Shown here piece after piece: positions 7,794-15,931 of a DNA stretch of 64,000 nt. Location of the stretch: contig JAJGRE010000003.1 in NCBI GenBank assembly GCA_021083345.1, positions 248,001 through 312,000 of the forward strand, written 5' to 3'. Position 1 is the stretch's first letter. Each line of letters starts with the position of its first letter. The stretch is from Calditrichales bacterium MX18-03. Its GTDB lineage: Bacteria > Bacillota > Clostridia > Lutisporales > Lutisporaceae. The translations under genes and the position numbers were made by a program. Under the pieces are notes generated by a model that ran no database searches, was not told the DNA's origin, and was given only the letters and a program-made list of their open reading frames with translations.

Positions 7794-8951
7794 CTAGCCC
7801 TCCAGGCTCCTGCCCTTCCAGGTCCAATTCTTTCCTGTCTTGGACTTATATATGGAACTGATGGTGATATAGCTTACCAATAGCGATCCGATGCTGGAAA
7901 GCCACCAATACTTCATATCCAGTCCGAAGTTGCAGTACATAGAACGACGGATCATAAAGAGGATTCCGATTCCCAGAAGACCCATGAGCAGGGCTGAATA
8001 AACCGGATCAAAAATCGCCAGAGCCAGATTAAGCCAGGGCAGGAAATTGATCAGCAAGGTGATAAACAATGCGCCTGCCGCGAAAAACGGGTTCTTTCTC
8101 AGGCCCAGATAGTAATTCTTGCTCCAGCCTTCGATTATCCCCTTCCATGAATCATACATGGCCAAGTCTGCAATATCTCTTCCGTTATAGATCCGCAATA
8201 CGTAATCATTATGCTTTATCCGCTGTGCCATGATGACGTCGTCCAGCACCTGATCGGATATGCCGCGATGCCCGTCCAGGTTCCGATAAGTCGCCGTCTT
8301 GAAAAGCATAAAGGGTCCCAGTGCAAAATACATGAATTTTTTCGCCGGATTGTTGATGAGTTTGGGATTCATAACTGCTATCATGTTGTTCATGATGACC
8401 GGCTGAATCAGGTGTTCTCCAAGAAATCCAAGCTTCAGCAAGGGTGCCGCACTCAAAAGGTCTGCGCCGTCTCTTACTGCAGCTGATAATGCTGCTTCTA
8501 CGCAGGTTTTTTTCAATCTGACATCCGCATCAATGAATAGCAGGTATTCGCCTCTTGCTGCTTCTGCACCCTGCCAGCAAGCCCAGTTTTTCCCCACCCA
8601 TTTTCTATCCTTGGGCCTTTGGCTGCCTTCAATGACCTTCAGAATCGGACTTCCGGTTTCTTTTTTTATAGCTTTCAGTAATTCCAGCGTATTGTCGGTG
8701 GACCTGTCGTCCACCACGATCACTTCAACCTGGCTGGAACTAAGATGGGTACTGTTCAAAACCGACATGACGCAATCACGGATATTCCTGCTTTCATTAT
8801 AAGCAGGTATGATGACGGATATCATAGGGAGTCCAGCAGCAGCATCCGTGTTGTTCAACGGCTTCAGGTTATCAAAATTGGAAATATTTCTGGCCGTTTG
8901 GAAATAAATCAAAATCAATAAAAACGTGGTTGCCGAAACAAACCAAAGCAT
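7794..8951 (-). CDS. Membrane glycosyltransferase, family 2 (CrtQ/HpnB-like)
   Basis: A 385-residue membrane-bound GT-A transferase. One membrane segment at about residues 3-20 precedes the catalytic domain, which shows VIIPAYNESRNI, VVDDRSTDNT and the DxD-type metal site LFIDADVRL; three or four membrane segments follow near residues 290-370. KWVGKNWACWQGAEAARG is typical of transferases acting on carotenoid or hopanoid-like lipids, but no such pathway genes lie nearby, so the acceptor is unknown. The ATG is chosen because GGGAGGGGGC lies upstream; an in-frame extension has no such site. It is a single-gene unit with its own promoter and terminator. Confidence 0.8.
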   Translation of the reverse strand: MLWFVSATTFLLILIYFQTARNISNFDNLKPLNNTDAAAGLPMISVIIPAYNESRNIRDCVMSVLNSTHLSSSQVEVIVVDDRSTDNTLELLKAIKKETGSPILKVIEGSQRPKDRKWVGKNWACWQGAEAARGEYLLFIDADVRLKKTCVEAALSAAVRDGADLLSAAPLLKLGFLGEHLIQPVIMNNMIAVMNPKLINNPAKKFMYFALGPFMLFKTATYRNLDGHRGISDQVLDDVIMAQRIKHNDYVLRIYNGRDIADLAMYDSWKGIIEGWSKNYYLGLRKNPFFAAGALFITLLINFLPWLNLALAIFDPVYSALLMGLLGIGILFMIRRSMYCNFGLDMKYWWLSSIGSLLVSYITISSIYKSKTGKNWTWKGRSLEG

Positions 8952-9051
8952 AATATGCCCCCTCCCAAAAATAGTCAAGAATCCCCTCATTTATGGTCTT
9001 CGCTTTTTTATTTCTCTTATTAGCTTATGACCGGACTGTCTGGTTATATGC

Positions 9052-9115
9052 TTTTACCATAGGTAAAAGATGCTTAGTCCAATTGTATAATATCAAATTC
9101 GACTGCAATTTTCAA
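9052..9115 (-). promoter_or_regulatory. Promoter and leader hairpin of the glycosyltransferase gene
   Basis: On the minus strand TTGAAA (9110-9115) and TATTAT (9087-9092) are separated by 17 bases. Between the promoter and the gene lies a CTTTTACC/GGTAAAAG dyad at about 9052-9069, which could be an operator or a leader hairpin. Confidence 0.5.
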
Positions 9116-9161
9116 TATCAATATGTTTCTTCATTTGGGTAATGACGAGAAGGCTAATAAT

Positions 9162-9194
9162 AAAAATGACATTCCTTCAAAAGAATGCCATTTT
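9162..9194 (-). terminator. Terminator after the ArsR-family gene
   Basis: AAAATGACATTC (9163-9174) pairs with GAATGCCATTTT (9183-9194) with one mismatch; T residues follow on the minus strand. Confidence 0.75.
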
Positions 9195-9197
9195 GTT

Positions 9198-9485
9198 TTA
9201 AATATTTTCTTGATCCATACGCGTCAGAATCTTTACGATCTCGATAACATCCTGGTCAATGACCCTGTAACAGATTTCCAAACCGTTGCGCTGCCCTTCG
9301 ATGATGCCTGCGGCTTTCAGCTTGCTTAGATGCTGTGACACTGTGGACTGCGGCAGTTCCAGGCACTCCTGGATTTTCGTCACATTACACTGCTTTTCTA
9401 TCAAGCCCCTGATAATACAAAGCCTGTGGGGATGTGCAACAGCCTTCAGCTTTTCAGCCTGTACCTCATATTTCCTGGTATCCAA
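9198..9485 (-). CDS. ArsR-family transcriptional regulator
   Basis: A 95-residue winged-helix repressor of the ArsR/SmtB type. The recognition helix region reads LELPQSTVSQHLSKLKAAG at about residues 42-60 and the wing follows in QRNGLEICYRV. The usual metal-sensing ELCVCDL motif is replaced by EKQCNVTKIQECLEL, which keeps cysteines at two positions, so metal or thiol sensing is possible but unproven. The start is TTG after AAAGGAGGT. It lies 30 bases downstream of the GGDEF/HD-GYP sensor gene and may be co-transcribed with it. No arsenic or metal-efflux gene is adjacent. Confidence 0.85.
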   Translation of the reverse strand: MDTRKYEVQAEKLKAVAHPHRLCIIRGLIEKQCNVTKIQECLELPQSTVSQHLSKLKAAGIIEGQRNGLEICYRVIDQDVIEIVKILTRMDQENI

Positions 9486-9515
9486 TTCGCCCGTACCTCC
9501 TTTGAATGGTCTGCA

Positions 9516-11996
9516 TTATGACTGCAAAACCTGATCAATGAATATCTCAATAATTTTGGGATCAAATTGTGTCCCGGCGCACCTTTCAAGCTCCTTTACC
9601 GCTTCTTCCTGTGGAATTGCCCTGTGATAAGGCCTGTCGCTGGTCATGGCGTCAAAGGCATCCGCTACTGCAATGATTCGTGAAGATAAAGGGATTTCCT
9701 TCTCTTTGAGTGCTTGAGGATATCCGCCGCCGTCCCAGCGTTCATGGTGATGGAGGATTCCGTTTGCTACCATAGCCAGCTCAGGTGTGGAGACTGCTAT
9801 GCGGTACCCGATTTCACAGTGCTTCCTCATAATAACCCATTCATCTTCGGTAAGTTTGCCCTTTTTCTCCAGGATACTGTCCGGTATGGCAATCTTCCCG
9901 ATATCATGCAAAAGCGCAAGCAATTCCAACTCATTAAGCTGATTATCATGAAGCCCGATTATTTTCCCGATGGCCATGGCATGGCTGCGCAGCCGCTGTC
10001 CATGCGCCTCGGTCTCGTGAGTTTTTTCTTCCAGTGTTTTCCTGAGTGAAGATATGATGGAGCTTCGTGTACTCTGGCTCTCGACCAGCTTATTATTGTA
10101 CATCATATTTTCTGCCTGCTTATAAAGCATGTCAACGTCCTGGTCCGGATGTTCCTTGACGCCGACACCCAGTGCCACACTAGGCTGAATAATGTCTGCT
10201 GCAACGTTCTTGCAGGCGTTCTTGATCTTGGTTACGATGGCGTTGGCAAAATCAACCGTTGCTGAAGGCAGTATGATGGCAAACTCGTCTCCGCCGATGC
10301 GGGAAACGCTGCCCTTGTCTTCAGCCGCTTTGACAAAAATATCGGCCATCGTCTTAAGCAACCGGTCTCCGGTTGCATGTCCGAATACATCATTGGCCAT
10401 TTTCAGGCCGTTGAGGTCCCCCATGATGATGCTGATGGGCAGCAGCCCTTCATCGTCCAGCCGTTTCAGCTCTGCTTCAAAATATGCGCGGTTAAAAAGA
10501 CCTGTTAATTTATCATGATAGCTGAGGTAGAGGATCTCTTCCTCAGCTTTTTTTCTCTCATCGATATCGGAATGAGTCCCGACCATTCTCAAGGGCTCTC
10601 CGTCGTCACGCCATACCATAACCTTTCCACGGTCCAGTATCCATTTGTAACTTCCGTCCTTGCATCGTACCCGATGCTCCGTTGTGTAGCAGGCAATTTC
10701 CTTCCTGAAATGCTTTTCCACCTCTGCCCTTACCCGTTCGGCATCATCAGGATGTATAAGCGTAAACAGCTTGCTAAACTCATCTATATGATCATTGGCG
10801 CTATAACCCAGCATCTGCTTATAGCTGTCTGAGTAATTGATTTCTTGTGTGGAGAAATTGATATCCCAGACACCTGCACCGCTGCCTTCCAATGCAAACT
10901 TCCAACGTTCTTCACTGATCTTCAGCTGGCTATCCATCCGCTGCAGTTGATCCAGCTGCCTTTCAACTTTGTCAAGCATTGCGTTGATGGTGGCAGCAAG
11001 GGTATCCAGACCTGCGTCAGGCGCTAAATTGATGCGGTAGGTCCGGTCCTTTTCGGGGTTGATGGCATTGATTCCGGACTCCAGTTGAAATAGCGGCGAC
11101 AGGAAGTGCTTTTTCTGAAGCCGGATAAAAACCATAAAAACGACAGCCAGTGCCGCTACTAATATCAAGCTGGTCATCAGCATGTGCTTGTAATGAGGAT
11201 AGGCGGCTTTCAAAGATACAAGATTGCCCAAAGTCCAGCCGGTATCCCGAATCGGAGTATATGCAAAAAAACCGTTAAAAGAAGGGCCATTCAGCTTTTC
11301 CAGTCCTTTTTTCCCTACAATACGCTCAAAATCCACATTCAAAGCTTTCAGGCCATTACCTAAATCCGCTTCTGACTCTCCTTGCCTGATCAGCTTGCCT
11401 TTGCTGTCCAAGACAAAGGCATACCCGCCGATGCGCCCTGCTTCGCCTTGGATCTGCCTTATGACGGTATTAACATCCAAATCGCCGCCGACAACGCCGG
11501 CCAGTGTGCCATCCTCTCCAAAGACAGGCATCGCAATGGTGACAATCCACTTGTCCTTGCTGGCATTGAGGAATACACCCGTGTATATAAGCTGCTTCTG
11601 TAAGGCAGCCTCCTGATACCATGGCCGCTGTGTCAGGTCAAAACCTGCCGGCGGCTTCCAGCCCGATGCATTGATCATCTTGTTTTCGCTGCTTCCGTAG
11701 TAAAGAGATGCAAATGACGGATTGGCCTTAAGCAGCGCTTTCATATAGTAGTCTATACCGTTATCGTTGTCTGCATTGAAGGATACATATAGGGCAATGT
11801 CTTCAATGACTTTGGAATTCAGCGCTATCCATTGGCTGATGTCTTTCTCAAGATTGGATACCGATAATTCGGTGATCGCTTGCATATCCTCGATCAGCAT
11901 TTCCTGAGTAAAATACAATTGTCCCATAATAATCGCAGAAATTATAAAAATAAGCACCAAGCCCAAGAGCCGATACTTTTGGAATAATGCCTTCAA
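9516..11996 (-). CDS. Cache-PAS-GGDEF-HD-GYP cyclic-di-GMP signalling protein
   Basis: An 826-residue membrane sensor. A membrane segment at about 10-30 and another at about 281-303 bracket an extracellular double-Cache domain with the ligand-pocket motif RPWYQEA. A PAS domain (about 365-485), a GGDEF domain (about 490-650, RIGGDEFAII intact) and an HD-GYP domain (about 655-826, HDIGKIAIPD and HHHERWDGGGYP intact) follow. It therefore keeps motifs for both synthesis and hydrolysis of c-di-GMP, with the balance presumably set by the Cache and PAS inputs. It is downstream of a receiver protein and a Spo0E-like gene on the same strand, with a gap of about 110 bases. Its cytoplasmic half closely parallels the protein at 27314-29488. 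Confidence 0.93.
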   Translation of the reverse strand: MKALFQKYRLLGLVLIFIISAIIMGQLYFTQEMLIEDMQAITELSVSNLEKDISQWIALNSKVIEDIALYVSFNADNDNGIDYYMKALLKANPSFASLYYGSSENKMINASGWKPPAGFDLTQRPWYQEAALQKQLIYTGVFLNASKDKWIVTIAMPVFGEDGTLAGVVGGDLDVNTVIRQIQGEAGRIGGYAFVLDSKGKLIRQGESEADLGNGLKALNVDFERIVGKKGLEKLNGPSFNGFFAYTPIRDTGWTLGNLVSLKAAYPHYKHMLMTSLILVAALAVVFMVFIRLQKKHFLSPLFQLESGINAINPEKDRTYRINLAPDAGLDTLAATINAMLDKVERQLDQLQRMDSQLKISEERWKFALEGSGAGVWDINFSTQEINYSDSYKQMLGYSANDHIDEFSKLFTLIHPDDAERVRAEVEKHFRKEIACYTTEHRVRCKDGSYKWILDRGKVMVWRDDGEPLRMVGTHSDIDERKKAEEEILYLSYHDKLTGLFNRAYFEAELKRLDDEGLLPISIIMGDLNGLKMANDVFGHATGDRLLKTMADIFVKAAEDKGSVSRIGGDEFAIILPSATVDFANAIVTKIKNACKNVAADIIQPSVALGVGVKEHPDQDVDMLYKQAENMMYNNKLVESQSTRSSIISSLRKTLEEKTHETEAHGQRLRSHAMAIGKIIGLHDNQLNELELLALLHDIGKIAIPDSILEKKGKLTEDEWVIMRKHCEIGYRIAVSTPELAMVANGILHHHERWDGGGYPQALKEKEIPLSSRIIAVADAFDAMTSDRPYHRAIPQEEAVKELERCAGTQFDPKIIEIFIDQVLQS

Positions 11997-12105
11997 CGTA
12001 TCCCATCCTTTAATGATTTCGGATCAGCTCATCGCTTGCTGCGTCCCAAATATGTCTTCAGTATAATAACATTATTATATATAATTGCGCTTCAAACTAC
12101 AACAA

Positions 12106-12501
12106 CTAAAGCTTAATTCCCAATACATCCATGATTTCAAAAAGCTTGCTTACTTCAACAGGCTTCCAGAGAAAAGTATCGCAGCCCTCATCAAAGGCCC
12201 GTGCAACGGTGGTCTTGTCATTCAATGCCGTAGTCATGACGATTTTCACCCGTTCTTCCTTTGGAATGCCGGCTTGCTTTTCAATCTGTCTGATTCCCTG
12301 CAGCACCCTTAAACCATCCAGCTTTGGCATCATGATATCAAGAGCTATCATATCAAAAGGCTGTTTGCTTTCCATTGCCTGAACATAGGCATCTATGGCA
12401 TCGACCCCATTGAAAACAACCTGGCAATCGCCATAACTTGAAAAAAAAGCTTGCATGAACTTGCTGCTTGTCTGATCATCCTCCGCAATCAATGTCCTCA
12501 T
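12106..12501 (-). CDS. Stand-alone response regulator receiver protein
   Basis: A 131-residue CheY-like receiver with no output domain. The acidic pocket is EDDQ near residue 8, the phospho-acceptor aspartate lies in MIALDIMMPKLDGL at about residue 54, the switch threonine in MTTALND and the lysine in WKPVEVSKLF. The start lies 4 bases after the Spo0E-like gene stop, and GGGAGAG precedes it. Being wedged between a Spo0E-like phosphatase and a c-di-GMP sensor suggests it relays phosphate in that pathway; the cognate kinase is not in the immediate neighbourhood. Confidence 0.9.
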   Translation of the reverse strand: MRTLIAEDDQTSSKFMQAFFSSYGDCQVVFNGVDAIDAYVQAMESKQPFDMIALDIMMPKLDGLRVLQGIRQIEKQAGIPKEERVKIVMTTALNDKTTVARAFDEGCDTFLWKPVEVSKLFEIMDVLGIKL

Positions 12502-12504
12502 TCT

Positions 12505-12720
12505 CTACTCTCCCACCTTTTCATAGATCCTTCCCATGTCCATGCGCTTTTGAGCTTCCTGTACCAGGTTCACCGAAATCCACTCATTCAGCACATCATC
12601 CAGTTCCCTGCTTGTCCTCAGGAGCGCATCATAGTCATTAAAGCCTTTTTCCTCAATATGCTTGTTGAGCTTAAGCTGAAGCTGTTTGATCATGAATTCC
12701 AGCATTTCTTCTTTTCTCAT
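12505..12720 (-). CDS. Spo0E-like aspartyl-phosphate phosphatase
   Basis: A 71-residue helical protein with the short motif TSRELDDVLNEW at about residues 36-47, resembling the SxxLD signature of Spo0E-family phosphatases that remove phosphate from Spo0A. Two amphipathic helices, as in the family, are predicted from the heptad-like spacing. It directly precedes a receiver protein gene, so that receiver could be its target instead of Spo0A. The call rests on one short motif and size, so it is moderate. GGAAGGTAAAT precedes the ATG. Confidence 0.55.
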   Translation of the reverse strand: MRKEEMLEFMIKQLQLKLNKHIEEKGFNDYDALLRTSRELDDVLNEWISVNLVQEAQKRMDMGRIYEKVGE

Positions 12721-12772
12721 ATTTACCTTCCGTTTCTGTTCTAAGGGTTCAGGGTTATGTCAGTCAATAGCT

Positions 12773-13351
12773 TCAAATGCCAAGAGCTGCCTCTATGGCG
12801 GGCAGCAGCCTGCTCTTCAGGGAATAGCTGCAGTTGTTCAGCTTCCATGTATACGTGACGGACCATAGGATGCCATGCAGCATTTCAGCGTAGACCACTG
12901 CATCGATCCGGTTTGAAGCATCGCCCTCAGCTTGTCCCTTCCTGATAAAATCCTCCAGGAAGTTCAGTCTCCTATTTATGATCAGCTGCATTCTGAAATA
13001 GGTTTCCGCTTCATATTTGAGTGTGTCATAGGAAAACATAACCGTAGTGATTTGAGGATAGTTCTCGTAATACTCTGCAAAGGACCTAGCAAAATACAGG
13101 ATGCCTTCTTTGAAAGGCATTTTGTTTTCCACAATCGTATTCATGATCACTTCATCAAAAATGGCATAGCGCTCCATGACAGCCAGCAGTATGTCCTGCT
13201 TTCCGGTGAACTGCCTATATACCGCAGGCTCGGTTATACCCTGACGCCTTGCAATTTCCTTGCTGGTCAGGCCACTAACGCCAAGCTCGTCCAATATCTC
13301 AATAGCACAAATCAAAATGCTTTCTTTTCGTTTTATGAAACCCCCCCGCAT
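12773..13351 (-). CDS. TetR-family transcriptional regulator
   Basis: A 192-residue TetR-type repressor. The N-terminal helix-turn-helix reads LTSKEIARRQGITEPAVYRQF at about residues 27-47 and is followed by the usual GKQDIL. The C-terminal ligand-binding half is not of a subfamily I recognise. GGAGGT lies just before the ATG. A strong promoter and a 12-bp palindrome overlapping its start site point to autoregulation. No exporter gene is adjacent; downstream on the same strand is the Spo0E-like gene. Confidence 0.85.
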   Translation of the reverse strand: MRGGFIKRKESILICAIEILDELGVSGLTSKEIARRQGITEPAVYRQFTGKQDILLAVMERYAIFDEVIMNTIVENKMPFKEGILYFARSFAEYYENYPQITTVMFSYDTLKYEAETYFRMQLIINRRLNFLEDFIRKGQAEGDASNRIDAVVYAEMLHGILWSVTYTWKLNNCSYSLKSRLLPAIEAALGI

Positions 13352-13368
13352 CTCTTACCTCCATATAT

Positions 13369-13380
13369 GTTAGTACTAAC
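13369..13380. promoter_or_regulatory. Palindromic operator of the TetR-family gene
   Basis: GTTAGTACTAAC is a perfect 12-bp palindrome located 8 bases downstream of the -10 hexamer and 18 bases upstream of the start codon. Its place over the transcription start fits an autorepressor site. Confidence 0.7.
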
Positions 13381-13387
13381 TAACTTA

Positions 13388-13417
13388 ATTATAGCAAGAA
13401 ATAGAAAATCCTGTCAA
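13388..13417 (-). promoter_or_regulatory. Promoter of the TetR-family gene
   Basis: Minus-strand TTGACA (13412-13417) and TATAAT (13388-13393) are both consensus and separated by 18 bases. Confidence 0.75.
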
Positions 13418-13473
13418 GTATGACAGGACATCCTAAATAGAAATATAATCCAATTTTTATCGACAAAATCCGA

Positions 13474-14193
13474 TCATCGAAACGGATTCTCCCGGACGGC
13501 CAAGCTGTACAGGTAGGGATAATCGGTCCTTAAATGCTTCATATATAAAATCCACTGGCTTATCAAGTAACCGTAGGCCCTTTCGATATCCCTCGATATG
13601 TGTCTATGATTATCCTCATCCATTTGTGAGAAATCCCTGCATATCTGCAGTTCATCCTTCAGATGGAATACACTCCAGAGCAAATCCGAAAAGGTATCGT
13701 GTTCCAACAGAACGGGATTTGACAACAGTGTCAGCAGCAGCTCCTTTTTTTCCACCAGGAGCAGCTTCAGATCTATCAGGCTGCTCCTACGGCTGTCCAT
13801 CTGAAAAGCATCCCTGTCCGACCGTTTCAACAACTGGTCAAACTGTGCATCCTCCCATTCCATGGTGATATGGTAGCGGCTGTGGTACTGCTCGAAGTTG
13901 CTGTCAAAACCGATGCAGCACTTCAGCAATGCTATCCCGGCTTCGTTGTAAAACATTCCGATAGCCATATTCATCTTCTGCATCCGGTCTTTCTTCTCCC
14001 GCTCCGCCAGCACCCGGTCCACAATCAGGGTCAGAATGACGATATTGAGCGGTACAAAGGCCAGGTCCTGAAGCAGGTAGAAAAAGGTGTTGCTGGGATC
14101 CTTGAAAACAACAATCTGTATAAAATATACACATACAGCGGCAACCAGGAGATAAAAGCCCAGCTTGATATCTTTTTTCTGCAGTTTCATCAT
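13474..14193 (-). CDS. Membrane-anchored protein of unknown function
   Basis: I do not recognise this 239-residue protein. Two hydrophobic segments at about residues 10-28 and 38-58 form an N-terminal hairpin in the membrane; the remaining 170 residues are cytosolic, helical and charged, with KCCIGFDSNFEQYH and a C-terminal RDIERAYGYLISQW stretch. The layout resembles small membrane sensors or scaffold proteins but has no catalytic motif I can identify. GGAGACC precedes tandem ATG codons. It is transcribed divergently from the NhaC gene. Confidence 0.65.
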   Translation of the reverse strand: MMKLQKKDIKLGFYLLVAAVCVYFIQIVVFKDPSNTFFYLLQDLAFVPLNIVILTLIVDRVLAEREKKDRMQKMNMAIGMFYNEAGIALLKCCIGFDSNFEQYHSRYHITMEWEDAQFDQLLKRSDRDAFQMDSRRSSLIDLKLLLVEKKELLLTLLSNPVLLEHDTFSDLLWSVFHLKDELQICRDFSQMDEDNHRHISRDIERAYGYLISQWILYMKHLRTDYPYLYSLAVRENPFR

Positions 14194-14410
14194 GGTCTCC
14201 TTTCCTTAATCCTTTCTGCTACAACTAATAATTCGCAAAGCACTTCTCAAATCCTTCCTGATTTTGTTTGAAGACATATTTTTTTGATTTACAATTTCAA
14301 TCAGTATATTTTCCGATTTTTCCAAAAAATCAGTTTTTAAACATTTTTTAAAACGCCCTCTACACATGCTTTTTGTTATTCTTAAGAAAAGAATAAAAGG
14401 AGTGAGTTAA

Positions 14411-15862
14411 ATGTCAGAACCTAACACGACCGGTGCAAAGGAAAAGAGACCGAGCTTCCTGGGTGCGCTCATTGTCATTCTGTTTTTATGCGTGGCAATG
14501 TATGTGCAGATTTTTGTATTGCATGAAGACTGGGTTACCCACATTACCTTGATACTTGCCGCAATTATTGCCTCTATTGTTGCCTTGTTCTCCGGTTTTA
14601 CCTGGGATGACATCCAGGATGGCATTCTATACGGCTGTCAAATAGCAATGCTTCCAATGCTGATCCTGATGCTGGTGGGTATCCTGATTGCCACCTGGAT
14701 CCCCTCCGGTACAATTCCCACCCTGATTTATTACGGACTGAAAATCCTATCACCTTCCGTATTTCTGTTTACCGTTTGCCTGATATGCTCGATTGCTTCC
14801 ATGGCAACCGGCAGTTCCTGGACAACGGGCGCTACCTTCGGCGTGGCCTTTATGGGTATCGGTATGGGTCTGGGCGTACCGGCTGCGATAACAGCCGGTG
14901 CCGTAATATCCGGTTCCATCTTCGGTGATAAAATGTCTCCGCTTTCGGATTCTACCAACCTTGCGGCAGGCGTTGCGGAGGCAGATCTCTTCGACCATGT
15001 CAGAAGCATGTTCTATACTACAGGACCCGCTATCGTCATCTCACTGATCCTGTATGCCATTATCGGAATGCGCTTCACTAGCGGTGCCATTGACACGGCT
15101 GCCGTTGATACCATTTTGAAGGGCCTGAAGGACAACTACTTTATCAACCCCGTTACCTTGATCCTTCCTGTACTGGTCATTATTCTTGCTGTTAAAAAAG
15201 TCTCGGGACTTGCGGTTATGGTTATTTCTTCCGTGCTCGGCGCAGCCTTCGGTATGGTGTTCCAGGGCCATAGCCTTGGAAAAATGCTGAATTATATGAA
15301 CTACGGCTTTGTATCCTCAACGGGCGTTGAGGCAGTTGACAAGTTGCTGAGCCGCGGCGGCCTGCAAAGCATGATGTGGACCATCTCACTGGGTTTCATT
15401 GCATTAAGCTTCGGAGGCATCCTGGAAAAAACCCGGATGCTGGAGGTTATCCTGGATAGAATTTCCGGTATTGTCAGCAATGTCAGAGGCCTGGTCATCA
15501 CCCATGTTCTATCCAGCATTGCTGTCAATCTCTTTTCAGCCAGCCAATATATGGCCATCATCATACCGGGTCGCATGCTGGTGCCTGCCTATAAAAGACT
15601 CAGACTTTTACCCCAGGTTTGTTCCAGAACCTGCGAAGACTCGGCTACCGTTACTTCGCCTTTGGTGCCATGGGGATTGTGCGGTGTATTCTTTACCGGA
15701 GCGCTAGGCGTAGCAACTACAGAATACTTGCCATATGTATTCCTGGCTTTCTTGTCGCCTGCCATCGCCATCCTTTATTCCATAACCGGAAAATTCATGT
15801 TTAAAGAGGGCGACATTCCATCGGTCAAAACCTATCACGATAACAAAGGCGTTTCCATGTAG
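14411..15862 (+). CDS. NhaC-family Na+/H+ antiporter
   Basis: A 483-residue polytopic membrane protein with about 12 segments. Signature stretches are GSSWTTGATFGVAFMGIG, GAVISGSIFGDKMSPLSDST and EDSATVTSPLVPWGLCG, all characteristic of NhaC-type antiporters, which exchange sodium for protons; some members exchange organic acids or amines instead. AAGGAGTGA precedes the ATG. It leads a plus-strand series with an M20 peptidase, a YtcJ-like amidohydrolase and a BTAD regulator, which raises the possibility that it moves a metabolite of that pathway. Confidence 0.9.
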   Translation: MSEPNTTGAKEKRPSFLGALIVILFLCVAMYVQIFVLHEDWVTHITLILAAIIASIVALFSGFTWDDIQDGILYGCQIAMLPMLILMLVGILIATWIPSGTIPTLIYYGLKILSPSVFLFTVCLICSIASMATGSSWTTGATFGVAFMGIGMGLGVPAAITAGAVISGSIFGDKMSPLSDSTNLAAGVAEADLFDHVRSMFYTTGPAIVISLILYAIIGMRFTSGAIDTAAVDTILKGLKDNYFINPVTLILPVLVIILAVKKVSGLAVMVISSVLGAAFGMVFQGHSLGKMLNYMNYGFVSSTGVEAVDKLLSRGGLQSMMWTISLGFIALSFGGILEKTRMLEVILDRISGIVSNVRGLVITHVLSSIAVNLFSASQYMAIIIPGRMLVPAYKRLRLLPQVCSRTCEDSATVTSPLVPWGLCGVFFTGALGVATTEYLPYVFLAFLSPAIAILYSITGKFMFKEGDIPSVKTYHDNKGVSM

Positions 15863-15868
15863 GTATCA

Positions 15869-15904
15869 TCCGGACAGGGTGCGGTTTGCCGCACCCTGTC
15901 CGGA
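15869..15904 (+). repeat. Perfect 16-bp stem between nhaC-type and peptidase genes
   Basis: TCCGGACAGGGTGCGG pairs perfectly with CCGCACCCTGTCCGGA around a TTTG loop. It lies just after the antiporter stop and before the peptidase ribosome binding site. No T-run follows, so it is more likely a transcript-stabilising or attenuating hairpin than a classical terminator. Confidence 0.7.
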
Positions 15905-15931
15905 ACCTGCTATTTGATCGGAGGTAAGACA

